Source: Bacillota bacterium
Lineage (GTDB): Bacteria; Bacillota; Clostridia; Lachnospirales; Lachnospiraceae
Assembly (NCBI GenBank): GCA_023443225.1
Contig: JAEZVF010000060.1
Span: 1 to 64,000, forward strand
Length of the DNA stretch: 64,000 nucleotides
Direction of reading: 5' to 3'
Part shown: positions 9,406 through 18,368 of the stretch, in pieces
Position numbering within the stretch: the stretch's first letter is position 1
Layout of the letters: every line of letters starts with the position of its first letter
The notes under the pieces: generated by a model
The model's database searches: none
What the model saw: only the letters and a program-made list of their open reading frames with translations
Told to the model about the DNA's origin: nothing
Translations under genes and position numbers: made by a program

Positions 9406-9687
9406 ATGCTTCAAATCATTCGCGTGGATACCTTAGATAACCAGACATTAGATATTGAGTTTAGCAATGGAAATCTGATTTTATTGGATATTAATCCGCT
9501 GCTGTGCGGGGATGATGCTTATACCGCCTTGAGCAGAGAGAAGTTACTTCCCCGTCCACTGACAGACGGGAACAGAATTTATTGGCAGGATGGTCCAATT
9601 CTAGGGCTGGAGGAGATATTTATCCTGCTTGGCAGTCAGGAAGGTAACAAAATAAAGGAGGATATAAAGAATGAAACAAAGAAGTAA
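9406..9687 (+). CDS. DUF2442-like small protein
   Basis: 93 aa. The pattern of V-T-LDN-TLDIEFSNG followed by LLDINPLL and a C-terminal IYWQDGP resembles DUF2442, a small fold often found with DUF4160 in toxin-antitoxin-like pairs. No DUF4160 partner is seen. The start has a clear ribosome site (TGGAGGAGG). Its last 17 bases overlap the start of the 914-aa surface protein, whose ribosome site lies inside this gene, so translation of the two is probably coupled. Function is unknown. Confidence 0.7.
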   Translation: MLQIIRVDTLDNQTLDIEFSNGNLILLDINPLLCGDDAYTALSREKLLPRPLTDGNRIYWQDGPILGLEEIFILLGSQEGNKIKEDIKNETKK

Positions 9688-12415
9688 AAAAGTTATCAGT
9701 ATATTGATTGTAATTTGTCTGACTCTGGCGCTGATACCTGTGTCTCTGGTGAAGGCGGGTGCTCCTGGGACGATTACAATTACAAAACAACCTACAGAGG
9801 TAGTGAATGCAACTTTTGGAGAAAGTAAGACGGGTATCTGGACAGTGGAAGTAGAAGTCAGCAGTGGCAGTGCAATCACCTTTGATTGGACATTAGAGAC
9901 CACATCTTATAGTATAGGAATGCCTGCTGATTCTGTTGTTTCCCTTGGTACGAAATCTACGCTGACTCTTAATGCTGATGATTATAATCCGGGAACATAT
10001 AAAATTGCTTGCAGAATTAAGAATGAGGATGGTATATCTGTTTATAGTGATGCAGGAAGTTTGATAATTGATAAAGGGATTGTGGAGCTTAAGGAATTTG
10101 ATACGTATTACGTAAAAAGTGGAAAGGCAGGAGTTTATACGCTTCCATTAATTTCACCAGTCTCTGACATGAAATACAGCATATCAGGAAGTACATCCTC
10201 TGGCTTAATTGATGGCGAACCTAAGATAATCGATAAAGAGTATGGTAACTATGAATTAAGTTTTAGCACAACCGCCCAGCCGGCGGGTGCGGAGGCGAAG
10301 ATAGATATTTTGCTACCTGATGGATTTTTATATTATGGTGGTACTCGAACATTGACCGTGGTAGCAGTAGATAAGATTCCGGTAAATATAACCGGCATTA
10401 CAGCGGCGGATGCCACTTATTCCGGAAACGGATGGAAGGGCTATGACGGTACACCAAAGGCAGTTGGTTATGAGGGGGGATTCGACTGTCATTATCAAGG
10501 CCAGGAATACTCCGGTACACTCTATGACAGTGCCCAGCCTCCGGTGAATGGGGGGGAGTATAAACTGACTTTATCCATACCGAATACGGCAGACTATAAA
10601 GGCTCGACTGAGATTGAATTTAAGATTAATAAAAAGGAAGTAGCGGTTAAGATGACAGATTTTGGTATGAACCGTGGGGATAAACTTTTTACGTTAGATA
10701 ATGAGTGGTATTACAGATTCGAAGGGTTTATAGAGCCAGATAATAAGAACAACTGTATCAAAATACTACCCCTTCTTCAATATCAGTATCTTGACGGTAA
10801 GGAGCTTACGAATACCGATGTGCCAGGAACCTATCAAGTTGGTTATAGTAGAGAGGCAAGTTTAACTAAGGATGCAGCAGCTAATTATTCCTTAAAGTAT
10901 GAAAAAGGATTGCTTACTATCGGTGAAAAATACGGGGGTTGGGATATATTGCAGACCAATTTGCCGGGAACCAGTATAGGAGATGGTGAAATAACCGCTA
11001 CAGTGGCTAACAGTGTAAGCTCATTTAAACTTGATTTTACCGTTAGCAAAGGTGCGACCTGGAAGCTGTTCAAAGATTATGATAATAAAAATTGGACCTT
11101 TATAGATGAAATACCGGGTAATACGATAGATCTGGTGCAGGGAGATAATATCTTGTATGTTCGGGTTATTCCGGAGAACCAGGGTGGGTGGAAGAGATAC
11201 AAACTTATTATTACAAGACAGGAGAAGTCTACAGTAACACCTACACCGCAGCCATCTACACCGCAGACACCTTCCGGTGGAAATACTTCTTCAGGAGATA
11301 GTGTCGCTGCTTCAGATTACTCGGTTGTTGGAAGCAATACAGAGAGCTGGAACAAAGTTCTGCAAGGATTGCAAAATGAGACATCCGGAAAGTTACATGT
11401 AAAAATGACCGGAACTACAGTTATTCCAGGAACGGTACTCGAAGAATTGGCAGGGAAGAATATAAATATTACCTTTGACTTAGGAGATGGAATATCTTGG
11501 ACGATTCATGGAGATGAGATAGACAAAGGGGAAGATGAGGCTTTACCAATGGATTTAAAGGATATTGATATGAGAGCAAAGCTGGGAGCCGGACAGATTC
11601 CGAAGGAAGTTCTGGAAGAACTTGCAGAGCAGACAGGTGCAGAGGCAGCAGAGGAAATACTGTTATTAAGCCTTTCCCACGAGGGAAGCTTTGGTTTTAA
11701 GGCAAGATTATCTGTCTATGTCGGCAGCATAATGGCGGGAAGAATGGCAAATCTCTTCTATTATAATAAAAATACAGGAAAACTAGAGATTATGTCTATG
11801 GTAGCTGTTGATTCAAAGGGTTATGCGATATTTCAATTTAACCATGCATCTGACTATGCCATCGTAATAGATGATGGAGCAAATCTAAAGAATGAGCTTG
11901 ATAAGATGACTTTGACACCGGCAAAGAAGACACTCTATGCTGGAGGAAATACTGGTAAGTCAACAGTACTAAAACTAAATCTGCCAGAAATTTTAAGCAC
12001 TCTGACAGAAGAAGACAGTCTATATCCTAAGATTACCTATACATCTTCAAATCCTAAGATTGTCACTGTGTCAGCAGAAGGAAAAGTGAATGCAAAAAAG
12101 GCTGGAAAGGCAACGATAACAGCTACAGTTACTGCTGGTGGGGTCTCGAGGATTTTAACGACTGACATTACGGTGAAGAAAGCCTATCTTAAGCTGGTAG
12201 AATATAAGAACAGCCTTGATAAAGGGGAAAGTTTCACCTATACGGTCACCGGCTATGGAGTTAGTAAGGATAAGATAATCTGGGGTACCACAGAAAAAGC
12301 GATTGTAGTAATTGATAAAAAGACAGGAAAAGCAATTGCTAATACAACAGGAACAGATACTGTTGTGGCGAAGTACGGAGCTATAAAACAAACAATCAAG
12401 GTTACAGTGAAGTAA
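9671..12415 (+). CDS. Large secreted surface protein with Ig-like and cadherin-like domains
   Basis: Signal peptide at residues 1-29 (MKQRSKK, hydrophobic core, cleavage near VKAGA). Then several beta-sandwich repeats, an MBG-like segment (about 240-325), a cadherin-like domain with the typical ending NILYVRVIPENQGGWKRYKLII (about 425-520, quoted in part), and a Thr/Pro linker (about 520-550). The last ~360 residues form a module also seen at the C-terminus of the amylase at 49689: a TWTI-type domain followed by two Big_2-like repeats (GKVNAKKAGKATITATV). No catalytic motif or LPXTG is visible, so adhesion or wall binding is likely. GGAGGATATAAAGA precedes the ATG; a terminator follows at 12448-12489. 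Confidence 0.85.
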   Translation: MKQRSKKVISILIVICLTLALIPVSLVKAGAPGTITITKQPTEVVNATFGESKTGIWTVEVEVSSGSAITFDWTLETTSYSIGMPADSVVSLGTKSTLTLNADDYNPGTYKIACRIKNEDGISVYSDAGSLIIDKGIVELKEFDTYYVKSGKAGVYTLPLISPVSDMKYSISGSTSSGLIDGEPKIIDKEYGNYELSFSTTAQPAGAEAKIDILLPDGFLYYGGTRTLTVVAVDKIPVNITGITAADATYSGNGWKGYDGTPKAVGYEGGFDCHYQGQEYSGTLYDSAQPPVNGGEYKLTLSIPNTADYKGSTEIEFKINKKEVAVKMTDFGMNRGDKLFTLDNEWYYRFEGFIEPDNKNNCIKILPLLQYQYLDGKELTNTDVPGTYQVGYSREASLTKDAAANYSLKYEKGLLTIGEKYGGWDILQTNLPGTSIGDGEITATVANSVSSFKLDFTVSKGATWKLFKDYDNKNWTFIDEIPGNTIDLVQGDNILYVRVIPENQGGWKRYKLIITRQEKSTVTPTPQPSTPQTPSGGNTSSGDSVAASDYSVVGSNTESWNKVLQGLQNETSGKLHVKMTGTTVIPGTVLEELAGKNINITFDLGDGISWTIHGDEIDKGEDEALPMDLKDIDMRAKLGAGQIPKEVLEELAEQTGAEAAEEILLLSLSHEGSFGFKARLSVYVGSIMAGRMANLFYYNKNTGKLEIMSMVAVDSKGYAIFQFNHASDYAIVIDDGANLKNELDKMTLTPAKKTLYAGGNTGKSTVLKLNLPEILSTLTEEDSLYPKITYTSSNPKIVTVSAEGKVNAKKAGKATITATVTAGGVSRILTTDITVKKAYLKLVEYKNSLDKGESFTYTVTGYGVSKDKIIWGTTEKAIVVIDKKTGKAIANTTGTDTVVAKYGAIKQTIKVTVK

Positions 12416-12447
12416 ATTATTGCATTATCGTTGTATGATAGAATGTG

Positions 12448-12489
12448 AAACAGTACGTTCTCTTTTGTAAGAAGAGGGGGGTACTGTTT
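12448..12489 (+). terminator. Rho-independent terminator
   Basis: AAACAGTAC (12448-12456) pairs with GTACTGTTT (12481-12489), with an inner CTCTT/AAGAG stem. TACGTTCTATTT follows. It lies 33 bases after the surface-protein stop. Confidence 0.7.
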
Positions 12490-12686
12490 TACGTTCTATT
12501 TAACCTTGGATAATTCTTATCTGTCCAGGATAGAGAACGGTTTAGAGACCGGGCAGCTTATTATCACCTTAACAACACTAGAGCTGGTCTAAATCAGAAG
12601 TATTGATATGTATAAGCTAAAAAAGCACTTGGATTAAGTCTTTGTTTTGCACAAAACCTCTTACAAAATAAAAAAAATTGTATAAG

Positions 12687-12715
12687 TTGCGTATAAACAA
12701 ATTTTATGATAAAAT
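12687..12715 (+). promoter_or_regulatory. Sigma-A-type promoter reading into a non-coding structured region
   Basis: TTGCGT, exactly 17 bases, TAAAAT. The predicted start is near 12722. No ORF begins until the SEC-C gene at 13177, so the promoter would drive a ~450-base leader or an independent RNA. Confidence 0.65.
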
Positions 12716-12720
12716 AGTCC

Positions 12721-13140
12721 CTGTGTCATACAAGCAAACAAGGCTGAAAGCCTTGATTCATAAAGGGTTTAGAAGCAAACAACCCACTACATTTTGCAGT
12801 GGGTAATCAACCCACTGTTTGCAATAAGCAAACAACCCACTACATTTTGCAGTGGGTTGATGCTAAAAAGGGGAGGATAAGTATTTAACTTTTCTTTGGT
12901 GTTGGTTGCGCAATCGTTTTGTAATAAGCAAAGCGTGTATCTTTAGCTGGAGGGGGGATCCAACTATTGAAAAAAGACTACGCATTTTGTAAAATCTAAT
13001 TTATCGAAATCACTTGAATGTGCCCGCAAACCTGAGATTAACGCGAAGCGTGATGCTCAAGGTTTGAATTAGATTAACTATAGTATGATGCAGTTATTAT
13101 AACTTTATTCATAAAATAAATATTTTTATAAGATTTACCT
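12721..13140 (+). ncRNA. Candidate structured non-coding RNA or long leader
   Basis: About 420 bases without an ORF behind a good promoter, dense in pairings. 12739-12745/12749-12755 is a 7-bp stem with a GAA loop. Two hairpins are built from AACCCACT/AGTGGGTT. ATCAACCCACT (12806-12816) can instead pair with AGTGGGTTGAT (12851-12861) around GTTTGC-AATAA-GCAAAC. AATCTAATT (12993-13001) pairs with AATTAGATT (13067-13075), enclosing CAAACCTGAG/CTCAAGGTTTG with an ACGC-GAA-GCGT tip. The three CCCACT and two AGTGGG segments allow mutually exclusive folds. I do not recognise an Rfam family; no tmRNA tag, RNase P core or riboswitch signature was found. It could be the 5' leader of the SEC-C gene. 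Confidence 0.5.
12773..12857 (+). repeat. Two identical 32-base direct repeats, each containing a hairpin
   Basis: The 32-base unit beginning AAGCAAACAACCCACTAC and ending TTGCAGTGGGT is found at 12773-12804 and 12826-12857, 53 bases apart with a 21-base spacer. Each unit contains the inverted repeat CCCACT...AGTGGG. With only two units and internal symmetry this looks like RNA structure duplication rather than CRISPR. Confidence 0.85.
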
Positions 13141-13176
13141 TAATTGTATATACTAAATTTAGAAAGGATGAACGCA

Positions 13177-13683
13177 ATGAGTTTATTAGAAGAGTGGAGA
13201 GAGCGTGCGTATGCTCACGATACAGATCAAAAAGAAGGACAACTATTTTGGGGTAATTATTTTAATATTGAGAAAGGCATCTATGAAAAACTTTTGGCTG
13301 ACCCTGATACTGTAGTGGAAGGAACCGTTACTGAGTTAGCAGTAAAGTATGAAACAGATGTTTTTATTATGGTAGGTTTTCTTGATGGTATTAATGATAG
13401 TTTAAAAACAGCAAATCCAATTGAAGAAATGGATGCAGACACGAAAGTAAACTTAGGGTTTGATAAAGAAAAGCTCTACTACAATATGGTTGGTGCAAAA
13501 GCCGACTGGTTATATGGTTTACCAGCATGGGACAACCTGTTAACAGTAGAAAGAAGAAAAGAGCTGTATTTAGAACAAAAGAAATCTAATACCGTAGTTA
13601 AAGATAAGAAAATTGGAAGAAATGATCCATGTCCTTGTGGAAGTGGTAAAAAATATAAGAAGTGCTGTGGATTAAATTCCTAA
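13177..13683 (+). CDS. SEC-C motif protein, unknown function
   Basis: 168 aa. The C-terminal zinc-binding SEC-C motif [19 protein letters not shown] is complete (CxC then CC). This motif, known from SecA, also occurs in many small proteins of unclear role. The preceding ~135 residues are helical and acidic with no recognised catalytic motif. I chose ATG 13177 ([10 protein letters not shown]) because AGAAAGGATG lies at the right distance; an upstream TTG at 13144 is in frame but unsupported. The gene follows the structured region at 12721-13140 and ends in a strong terminator shared with the XRE gene. Confidence 0.82.
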   Translation: MSLLEEWRERAYAHDTDQKEGQLFWGNYFNIEKGIYEKLLADPDTVVEGTVTELAVKYETDVFIMVGFLDGINDSLKTANPIEEMDADTKVNLGFDKEKLYYNMVGAKADWLYGLPAWDNLLTVERRKELYLEQKKSNTVVKDKKIGRNDPCPCGSGKKYKKCCGLNS

Positions 13684-13693
13684 TCTAAAAGCA

Positions 13694-13757
13694 ATCAAGG
13701 GGCTTTTGCAATTAATGAGTAGACCTCATCTATTTTGCAAAAAGCCCCTCTTTTTTT
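13694..13757. terminator. Bidirectional terminator between the SEC-C and XRE genes
   Basis: AGGGGCTTTTGCAA pairs with TTGCAAAAAGCCCCT, with an inner ATGAG/CTCAT stem, followed by CTTTTTTTTA. The stop of the minus-strand XRE gene lies at the edge, so it can serve both convergent genes. Confidence 0.85.
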
Positions 13758-14104
13758 TATTTGTCTGACGATTTTTCTTGTATATATAACAGATACTGTA
13801 TGTAGTTCTTAGCATCTTTCGACTTCTCTTTATCTAATCTTTGGTACAACTGAAAAAAATCAAAGATGTCTTTATCTAAAACCTCTCCACTAATGGGTAA
13901 ATAGGCATCGGATACTCCGAGGAGATAATCACAGGATACATCGAAGTATTCAGATAATGCAATTAGTTTATCAAAAGAAGGTTCGTTTCTTTTGGACTCA
14001 TAGTTAGATATAGCAGTAGATTTTAAACCTAATATCTCTGCTAATTCGCCTTGAGTTAATTTATATTTTTGCCTTAAATGCTTTAAGCGAACGCTAAAAT
14101 CCAT
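13757..14104 (-). CDS. XRE-family transcriptional regulator
   Basis: 115 aa. The N-terminal helix-turn-helix (about residues 5-60: LRQKYKLTQGELAEIL, then STAISNYESKRNEP) is followed by the common extension FDVSCDYLLGVSD and a short helical tail. The start MDFSVRLKHL is chosen because CTAGGGGGATTACAA lies directly upstream on the minus strand; an ATG 33 bases further out is in frame but lacks a ribosome site. It is divergent from the sigma-factor gene. Target unknown, possibly itself. Confidence 0.88.
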   Translation of the reverse strand: MDFSVRLKHLRQKYKLTQGELAEILGLKSTAISNYESKRNEPSFDKLIALSEYFDVSCDYLLGVSDAYLPISGEVLDKDIFDFFQLYQRLDKEKSKDAKNYIQYLLYIQEKSSDK

Positions 14105-14433
14105 TTGTAATCCCCCTAGTAGTATGCGTTTAGACAAACAATGAGTGCGTTCTATATTAAGATTTTACAAATTAAGGAACAACGTTATTATATAACAAAA
14201 ATTACGATTATGTCAAATTATATAATTAATGAATGAAGTTCCTGTTTAATATACATATTTATAATATTAATAGGAACAGATAGAAAGATTTAGCTAAACG
14301 CAAGAAATCATGATATAATAACCTTGTTGGGCAAAAATGACATCTTGGAGGTTAAGATTATTATAAAAAGTTTGCAAGATTATTTTATTTCACGTGTATA
14401 AGTATAGGAGCGTAAAGGAAGGAGGCTTATAAC
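14105..14433. other. Divergent intergenic region, XRE / ECF sigma factor
   Basis: About 330 very AT-rich bases with no ORF. A TATAAT at 14313-14318 with a poor -35 (TTAGCT, 17-base spacing) may be the promoter for the sigma-factor gene. The GGAAGGAGG ribosome site at its right edge serves the TTG start at 14434. No repeat or riboswitch was recognised. Confidence 0.4.
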
Positions 14434-15030
14434 TTGAAGGATGAAGCAATTGTAAATCTGATTTATGACAAGAATGAATTGGGTTTATTAAAGTTATCTG
14501 ATAAATATGAAAGGTTGCTAATCCACATAGCTACAGGCATACTCGGTAGTCGTTCAAGAGATATTGAGGAATGTGTTAATGATACCTATCTGAAGATATG
14601 GAAAAATATTGAACAATACGATATGGAAAAAGCGTCATTAAAGACATACCTTAAAGTTATCATTCGTAATACAGCAATAAATAAACTACGTGATTTGAGT
14701 AGGCGTGAAGAACGAGAGTTTACAGAAGATGTATCTGATATAGCCAGATATTATATTGATCAAAGGCAAAATGTTGAAAATCAGATATTCTCAAAAGAAA
14801 ACATGAAGCAATTAAATAAGATAATCGCACATTTAAGCAAGAGGGACCAGGAACTAGTGATTCGTAAATATTACTACTTACAGTCTTCAAAGGAAATTGC
14901 GAATGCGACAAACATGACGGTTACTGCTATTGACAGCAGATTATCTAGATTAAGAAATAAGATGAAACTGGAATTTGAAAAGGAAATAAATGTGTGGGAT
15001 GGTACACAGAAAGGAGCAAAATATGGATGA
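14434..15030 (+). CDS. ECF-type sigma-70 family RNA polymerase sigma factor
   Basis: 198 aa. Region 2 (ECVNDTYLKIWKNIEQYD, then LKTYLKVIIRNTAINKLRD) and region 4 (LSKRDQELVIRKYYYLQSSKEIA, quoted in part, then TAIDSRLSRLRNKMK) are clear, with no region 1 or 3. The TTG start is supported by GGAAGGAGG 8 bases upstream. Its end overlaps by 8 bases the gene for a one-helix membrane protein, the usual sigma/anti-sigma layout. It lies immediately upstream of the fatty-acid cluster, which it may control; that link is inferred from position only. Confidence 0.9.
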   Translation: MKDEAIVNLIYDKNELGLLKLSDKYERLLIHIATGILGSRSRDIEECVNDTYLKIWKNIEQYDMEKASLKTYLKVIIRNTAINKLRDLSRREEREFTEDVSDIARYYIDQRQNVENQIFSKENMKQLNKIIAHLSKRDQELVIRKYYYLQSSKEIANATNMTVTAIDSRLSRLRNKMKLEFEKEINVWDGTQKGAKYG

Positions 15031-15430
15031 AGCATTACTAATTGATATGATGAGTGGGTTAGAGGCGATATTACTTCAAAATAATTATATTGAAAAGGAT
15101 ATGAGAAGAAAGGCATCATTTCTTAATCGCTTTTTTCCATCAAAGAAGACATCTATCATTAAAAGTGAGAATTTTTTTCAGGGTTTAGAAGAAGATATCA
15201 TGAATGAAAGCAATCAAGAAATTATAGATGAAACTATGGTAGTGGGATTCAGCGATGATAACAGGGAGTTGAACATCAGCATCTTCAAGAAAGGCTTCCC
15301 GAATTTGATCAAGATTGTATCCGGTATAGCAGCAGCTTTTGTTGTAGTAAGTGGAATAATTCTTTTCTTTGTTAAGCATTATAAGAGTGCTGCTAAACTA
15401 TTAGACAAAAAGGCACAAATTATATATTAA
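15023..15430 (+). CDS. Single-pass membrane protein, putative anti-sigma factor
   Basis: 135 aa. A cytoplasmic N-terminal ~90 residues (MDEALLIDMMSGLEAILLQN) precede one membrane helix (about 92-114, VSGIAAAFVVVSGIILFFV) and a short basic tail. ATG 15023 is preceded by AAAGGAGC and overlaps the sigma-factor stop by 8 bases, so translation is coupled. No zinc anti-sigma HxxxCxxC motif is seen. The anti-sigma role rests on position and topology alone. The acpP gene starts 33 bases downstream. Confidence 0.6.
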   Translation: MDEALLIDMMSGLEAILLQNNYIEKDMRRKASFLNRFFPSKKTSIIKSENFFQGLEEDIMNESNQEIIDETMVVGFSDDNRELNISIFKKGFPNLIKIVSGIAAAFVVVSGIILFFVKHYKSAAKLLDKKAQIIY

Positions 15431-15463
15431 ACAATAAAAATTAATTTTTAAAAGGAGAAAAAA

Positions 15464-15694
15464 ATGTTTGAAAAAATTAAAACAATCATTGCAGAACAAT
15501 TAAATGTAGAGGAAGACACAGTTACCTTGGAGTCTTCATTCAAAAATGACTTAGGTGCTGATTCCTTAGATTTATTTGAATTAGTCATGGCATTGGAAGA
15601 GGAATTTGATGTTGAAATTCCATCCGAAGACTTAACAAGTATTGCTACGGTCGAAGATGTAGTAAATTACCTGAAAGATAAAGGTATAGAATAA
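15464..15694 (+). CDS. acpP: Acyl carrier protein
   Basis: 76-aa acidic helical protein that carries growing acyl chains as thioesters. Phosphopantetheine attaches to Ser34 in the invariant [25 protein letters not shown] precedes the ATG. It is the first gene of the fatty-acid cluster; fabK follows after 23 bases. The short upstream gap leaves little room for a separate promoter, so transcription from the sigma-factor promoter is possible. Confidence 0.97.
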   Translation: MFEKIKTIIAEQLNVEEDTVTLESSFKNDLGADSLDLFELVMALEEEFDVEIPSEDLTSIATVEDVVNYLKDKGIE

Positions 15695-15717
15695 GAGCAG
15701 AAATGCGGAGGATTAGA

Positions 15718-16641
15718 ATGAGGACTAGAGTGTGTGATTTATTCAATATAGAATATCCTATAATTCAGGGGGGGATGGCATGGGTTTCTGAGCATAATTT
15801 GGCAGCTGCAGTTTCAAACGCTGGTGGCTTGGGAATTATTGCTGCAGCAAATGCACCAGTTGAAGTAGTGCGCAATGAAATTCGTAAGGTGAAAGAATTA
15901 ACCGACAAAAATTTTGGTGTTAATATCATGCTTTTAAGTCCTTATGCTCCCGAAATTACAGACTTGGTAATTGAAGAAAAGGTACCGGTTGTAGCAACAG
16001 GTGCAGGGAACCCAGAAAAATACATGCCAAAGTGGAAAGAGGCCGGAATAAAGGTGGTTCCAGTTGTAGCATCGGTGGCATTAGCGAAAAGAATGGAAAA
16101 GTATGGAGCGGATGCTGTTGTAGCAGAAGGCTGTGAGTCCGGTGGACATATCGGCGATATTACGACGATGGCATTAATTCCACAAGTTGTAGATGCAGTA
16201 AATATTCCGGTAATAGCAGCAGGAGGAATTGGAGATGGTAGGGGCCTTGCAGCAGTATTTATGCTGGGTGCTGAAGGTGCTCAGATTGGAACAAGGTTTG
16301 TAGTAGCCAATGAATCCATTGTACATGATAAGTACAAAAAATGTATTATAGCGTCAAAAGATATTGATTCTGCAGTAACCGGAAGAACACATGGACATCC
16401 AGTGCGTTCGATTCGTAATAATATGACAAGAAACTATCTAAAACTCGAAAAAGAAGGTATGGGTTTTGAGGAATTAGAACTACTTACTTTAGGTTCCCTA
16501 AAAAATGCTGTATTAGATGGGGATACTGTGAATGGCTCTTTAATGGCAGGCCAAATTGCTGGACTTATTTCAAAAGAACAGTCTTGTAAGGAAATTGTAA
16601 ATGAAATGATAAGTGAAGCAAAAAGATTGCTAAAAGAATAG
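15718..16641 (+). CDS. fabK: Enoyl-ACP reductase II (FMN-dependent)
   Basis: Catalyses the last reduction of each elongation cycle (trans-2-enoyl-ACP to acyl-ACP) using FMN and NAD(P)H. Family marks: IIQGGMAWVSEHNLAAAVSN at the N-terminus, EGCESGGHIGD, and PVIAAGGIGDGRGLAA plus GAQIGTRF in the phosphate-binding TIM barrel. 307 aa from ATG 15718, chosen because CGGAGGATTAGA sits just before it; an ATG at 15703 would place the ribosome site inside the gene. No FabI or FabL is visible in the window, so this is the likely sole reductase here. Confidence 0.95.
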   Translation: MRTRVCDLFNIEYPIIQGGMAWVSEHNLAAAVSNAGGLGIIAAANAPVEVVRNEIRKVKELTDKNFGVNIMLLSPYAPEITDLVIEEKVPVVATGAGNPEKYMPKWKEAGIKVVPVVASVALAKRMEKYGADAVVAEGCESGGHIGDITTMALIPQVVDAVNIPVIAAGGIGDGRGLAAVFMLGAEGAQIGTRFVVANESIVHDKYKKCIIASKDIDSAVTGRTHGHPVRSIRNNMTRNYLKLEKEGMGFEELELLTLGSLKNAVLDGDTVNGSLMAGQIAGLISKEQSCKEIVNEMISEAKRLLKE

Positions 16642-16655
16642 GATGGAACTTGCAA

Positions 16656-17606
16656 ATGGGCAAAACAGCATTTATTTTTCCAGGGCAGGGTGCCCAATAT
16701 TTTGGAATGGGAAAGGATTTTTATGAACAGCTTCCGGATTCCAAAGCCATATATGACAGAGCCTCTGCTTTGTTAGGTATTGATATGGCAAAGTTATGCT
16801 TTGAGGAAAATGAAGACCTTAATATTACAGAATATACGCAAATTGCCATGGTAACTACTTGTATGGCAATACTCCTCCAGGTAGGCAAGACAGGATTACA
16901 AGCGGATGTATGTGCTGGCTTAAGTTTGGGAGAATATCCTGCCATGATGGCATGTGGTGTTATGAGCTTTGAGGATGGAATCCAAGTGGTACGTAAACGA
17001 GGTATCTTGATGCAGCAGGCTGTAAAACCAGGAATTGGAGCAATGTCAGCTGTACTCGGAATGGATACAGATATAATCGAAAAGGTATGTGAGGATGCTG
17101 AGGGCATTGTCTCCATTGCCAACTATAACTGTCCAGGTCAGGTGGTAATCTCAGGAGAAAAAAACTCAGTGGATGCAGCTGGGGATGAGTTGAAACAAAA
17201 AGGCGCAAAAAAGATAATCCCCCTTAATGTCAGCGGTCCTTTCCATTCCTTAATGTTAAGAGAAGCAGGAGAAAAACTTTACGACGTATTACAAAACGTT
17301 ACTGTAAGTGAGCCAAAGATACCATATATTGCAAATGTAAATGCACAAGCAATTTACAAAAAGGATGGCATCCGAGAAATACTTGCAAAGCAAGTGTATT
17401 CTTCTGTAATGTGGCAACAGAGTGTGGAGCATATGATTGCTTCCGGTGTAGATACTTTTGTTGAAATAGGACCGGGAAAAACATTGTCTGCATTTGTAAA
17501 AAAGATAGACAGAAACTGTAACGTTATCAATATCGATAAAGTGGAAGATTTAAAGAAAATCACAGAATTAGTGAATCATGAAAAGATAGACTTGGAGGGG
17601 AACTAA
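16656..17606 (+). CDS. fabD: Malonyl-CoA:ACP transacylase
   Basis: Transfers malonyl from CoA to ACP. Seen: [14 protein letters not shown] at the N-terminus, nucleophile Ser in GLSLGEYPA, His in SGPFHS, and C-terminal [17 protein letters not shown]. 316 aa is standard. ATG 16656 follows AGGATGGAACTTGCAA; an in-frame TTG two codons earlier is less likely. Its stop overlaps the fabG start by one base (TAATG). Confidence 0.95.
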   Translation: MGKTAFIFPGQGAQYFGMGKDFYEQLPDSKAIYDRASALLGIDMAKLCFEENEDLNITEYTQIAMVTTCMAILLQVGKTGLQADVCAGLSLGEYPAMMACGVMSFEDGIQVVRKRGILMQQAVKPGIGAMSAVLGMDTDIIEKVCEDAEGIVSIANYNCPGQVVISGEKNSVDAAGDELKQKGAKKIIPLNVSGPFHSLMLREAGEKLYDVLQNVTVSEPKIPYIANVNAQAIYKKDGIREILAKQVYSSVMWQQSVEHMIASGVDTFVEIGPGKTLSAFVKKIDRNCNVINIDKVEDLKKITELVNHEKIDLEGN

Positions 17607-18346
17607 TGTTAGAGAATAAAGTGGCTATTGTAACTGGAGCCAGTCGAGGCATTGGTAGGGCAATTGCTACAACACTTGCTGGCTATGGTGCAATTGTTGT
17701 TGTAAATTACTGTGGTTCCAAAGAAAAGGCTGAGACGGTCGTAAAAGAAATTGAAAACAATGGCGGAAATGCAATTGCTTATCAGGCCGATGTCATGGAT
17801 TCCGAAGCAGTAAAATTAATGTTTGCAAATGTGGTCAAGCAATTCGGTAAACTTGACATAGTAGTGAATAATGCAGGCATTACCAAAGATAATCTAATAC
17901 TGAAAATGAGTGATGAAGAATTTGATGCAGTAATGAATACCAACATCAAGGGAACATTTCATTGTCTTAAGCATGCTTCTCGCATTATGCTTAAGCAGAA
18001 AAGCGGAAGAATTATAAATATATCTTCTATCTTTGGTGTTTTAGGAAATATCGGACAGATTAATTATTGTGCGTCCAAAGCAGGTATTATTGGTATGACC
18101 AAATCCCTTGCGAAGGAATTAGGTTCTAGGGGTATTACAGTCAATGCCATCGCACCAGGTTTTATAAGGACTGATATGACGGATGTACTTAGCGAAGAAA
18201 TAAAGGAAAAGGCTATGGAACGTATTGCTTTAAAACGAATTGGTGAAGTTGAAGACATTGCAGAAACTGCGGCATTTTTGGCTTCAGATAAAGCTTCTTA
18301 TATAACTGGACAGACAATACAAGTGGATGGCGGTATGAGCATTTAA
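17606..18346 (+). CDS. fabG: 3-oxoacyl-ACP reductase
   Basis: NADPH-dependent short-chain dehydrogenase reducing beta-ketoacyl-ACP. Seen: [12 protein letters not shown] cofactor loop, [10 protein letters not shown], catalytic Ser in [15 protein letters not shown] Tyr/Lys pair, and PGFIRTDMT. 246 aa matches FabG exactly. GGAGGGGAAC lies before the ATG, inside fabD, so the two are translationally coupled. fabF follows after 22 bases. Confidence 0.96.
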   Translation: MLENKVAIVTGASRGIGRAIATTLAGYGAIVVVNYCGSKEKAETVVKEIENNGGNAIAYQADVMDSEAVKLMFANVVKQFGKLDIVVNNAGITKDNLILKMSDEEFDAVMNTNIKGTFHCLKHASRIMLKQKSGRIINISSIFGVLGNIGQINYCASKAGIIGMTKSLAKELGSRGITVNAIAPGFIRTDMTDVLSEEIKEKAMERIALKRIGEVEDIAETAAFLASDKASYITGQTIQVDGGMSI

Positions 18347-18368
18347 AGGTTAAATAAAGAGGATAGGA

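Noticed and set aside
12773..12857. Two 32-base repeats with a 21-base spacer, possible minimal CRISPR array
   Set aside because: Only two units, the spacer itself repeats parts of the unit (CCCACT, GCAA), and no cas gene is nearby. RNA structure is a better explanation.
12721..13140. tmRNA, RNase P RNA or 6S RNA
   Set aside because: No tag-peptide frame, tRNA-like ends, or conserved RNase P/6S core strings were found.
16721..17563. Several minus-strand frames inside fabD
   Set aside because: Shadows of a confidently assigned gene, with no ribosome sites or family resemblance.
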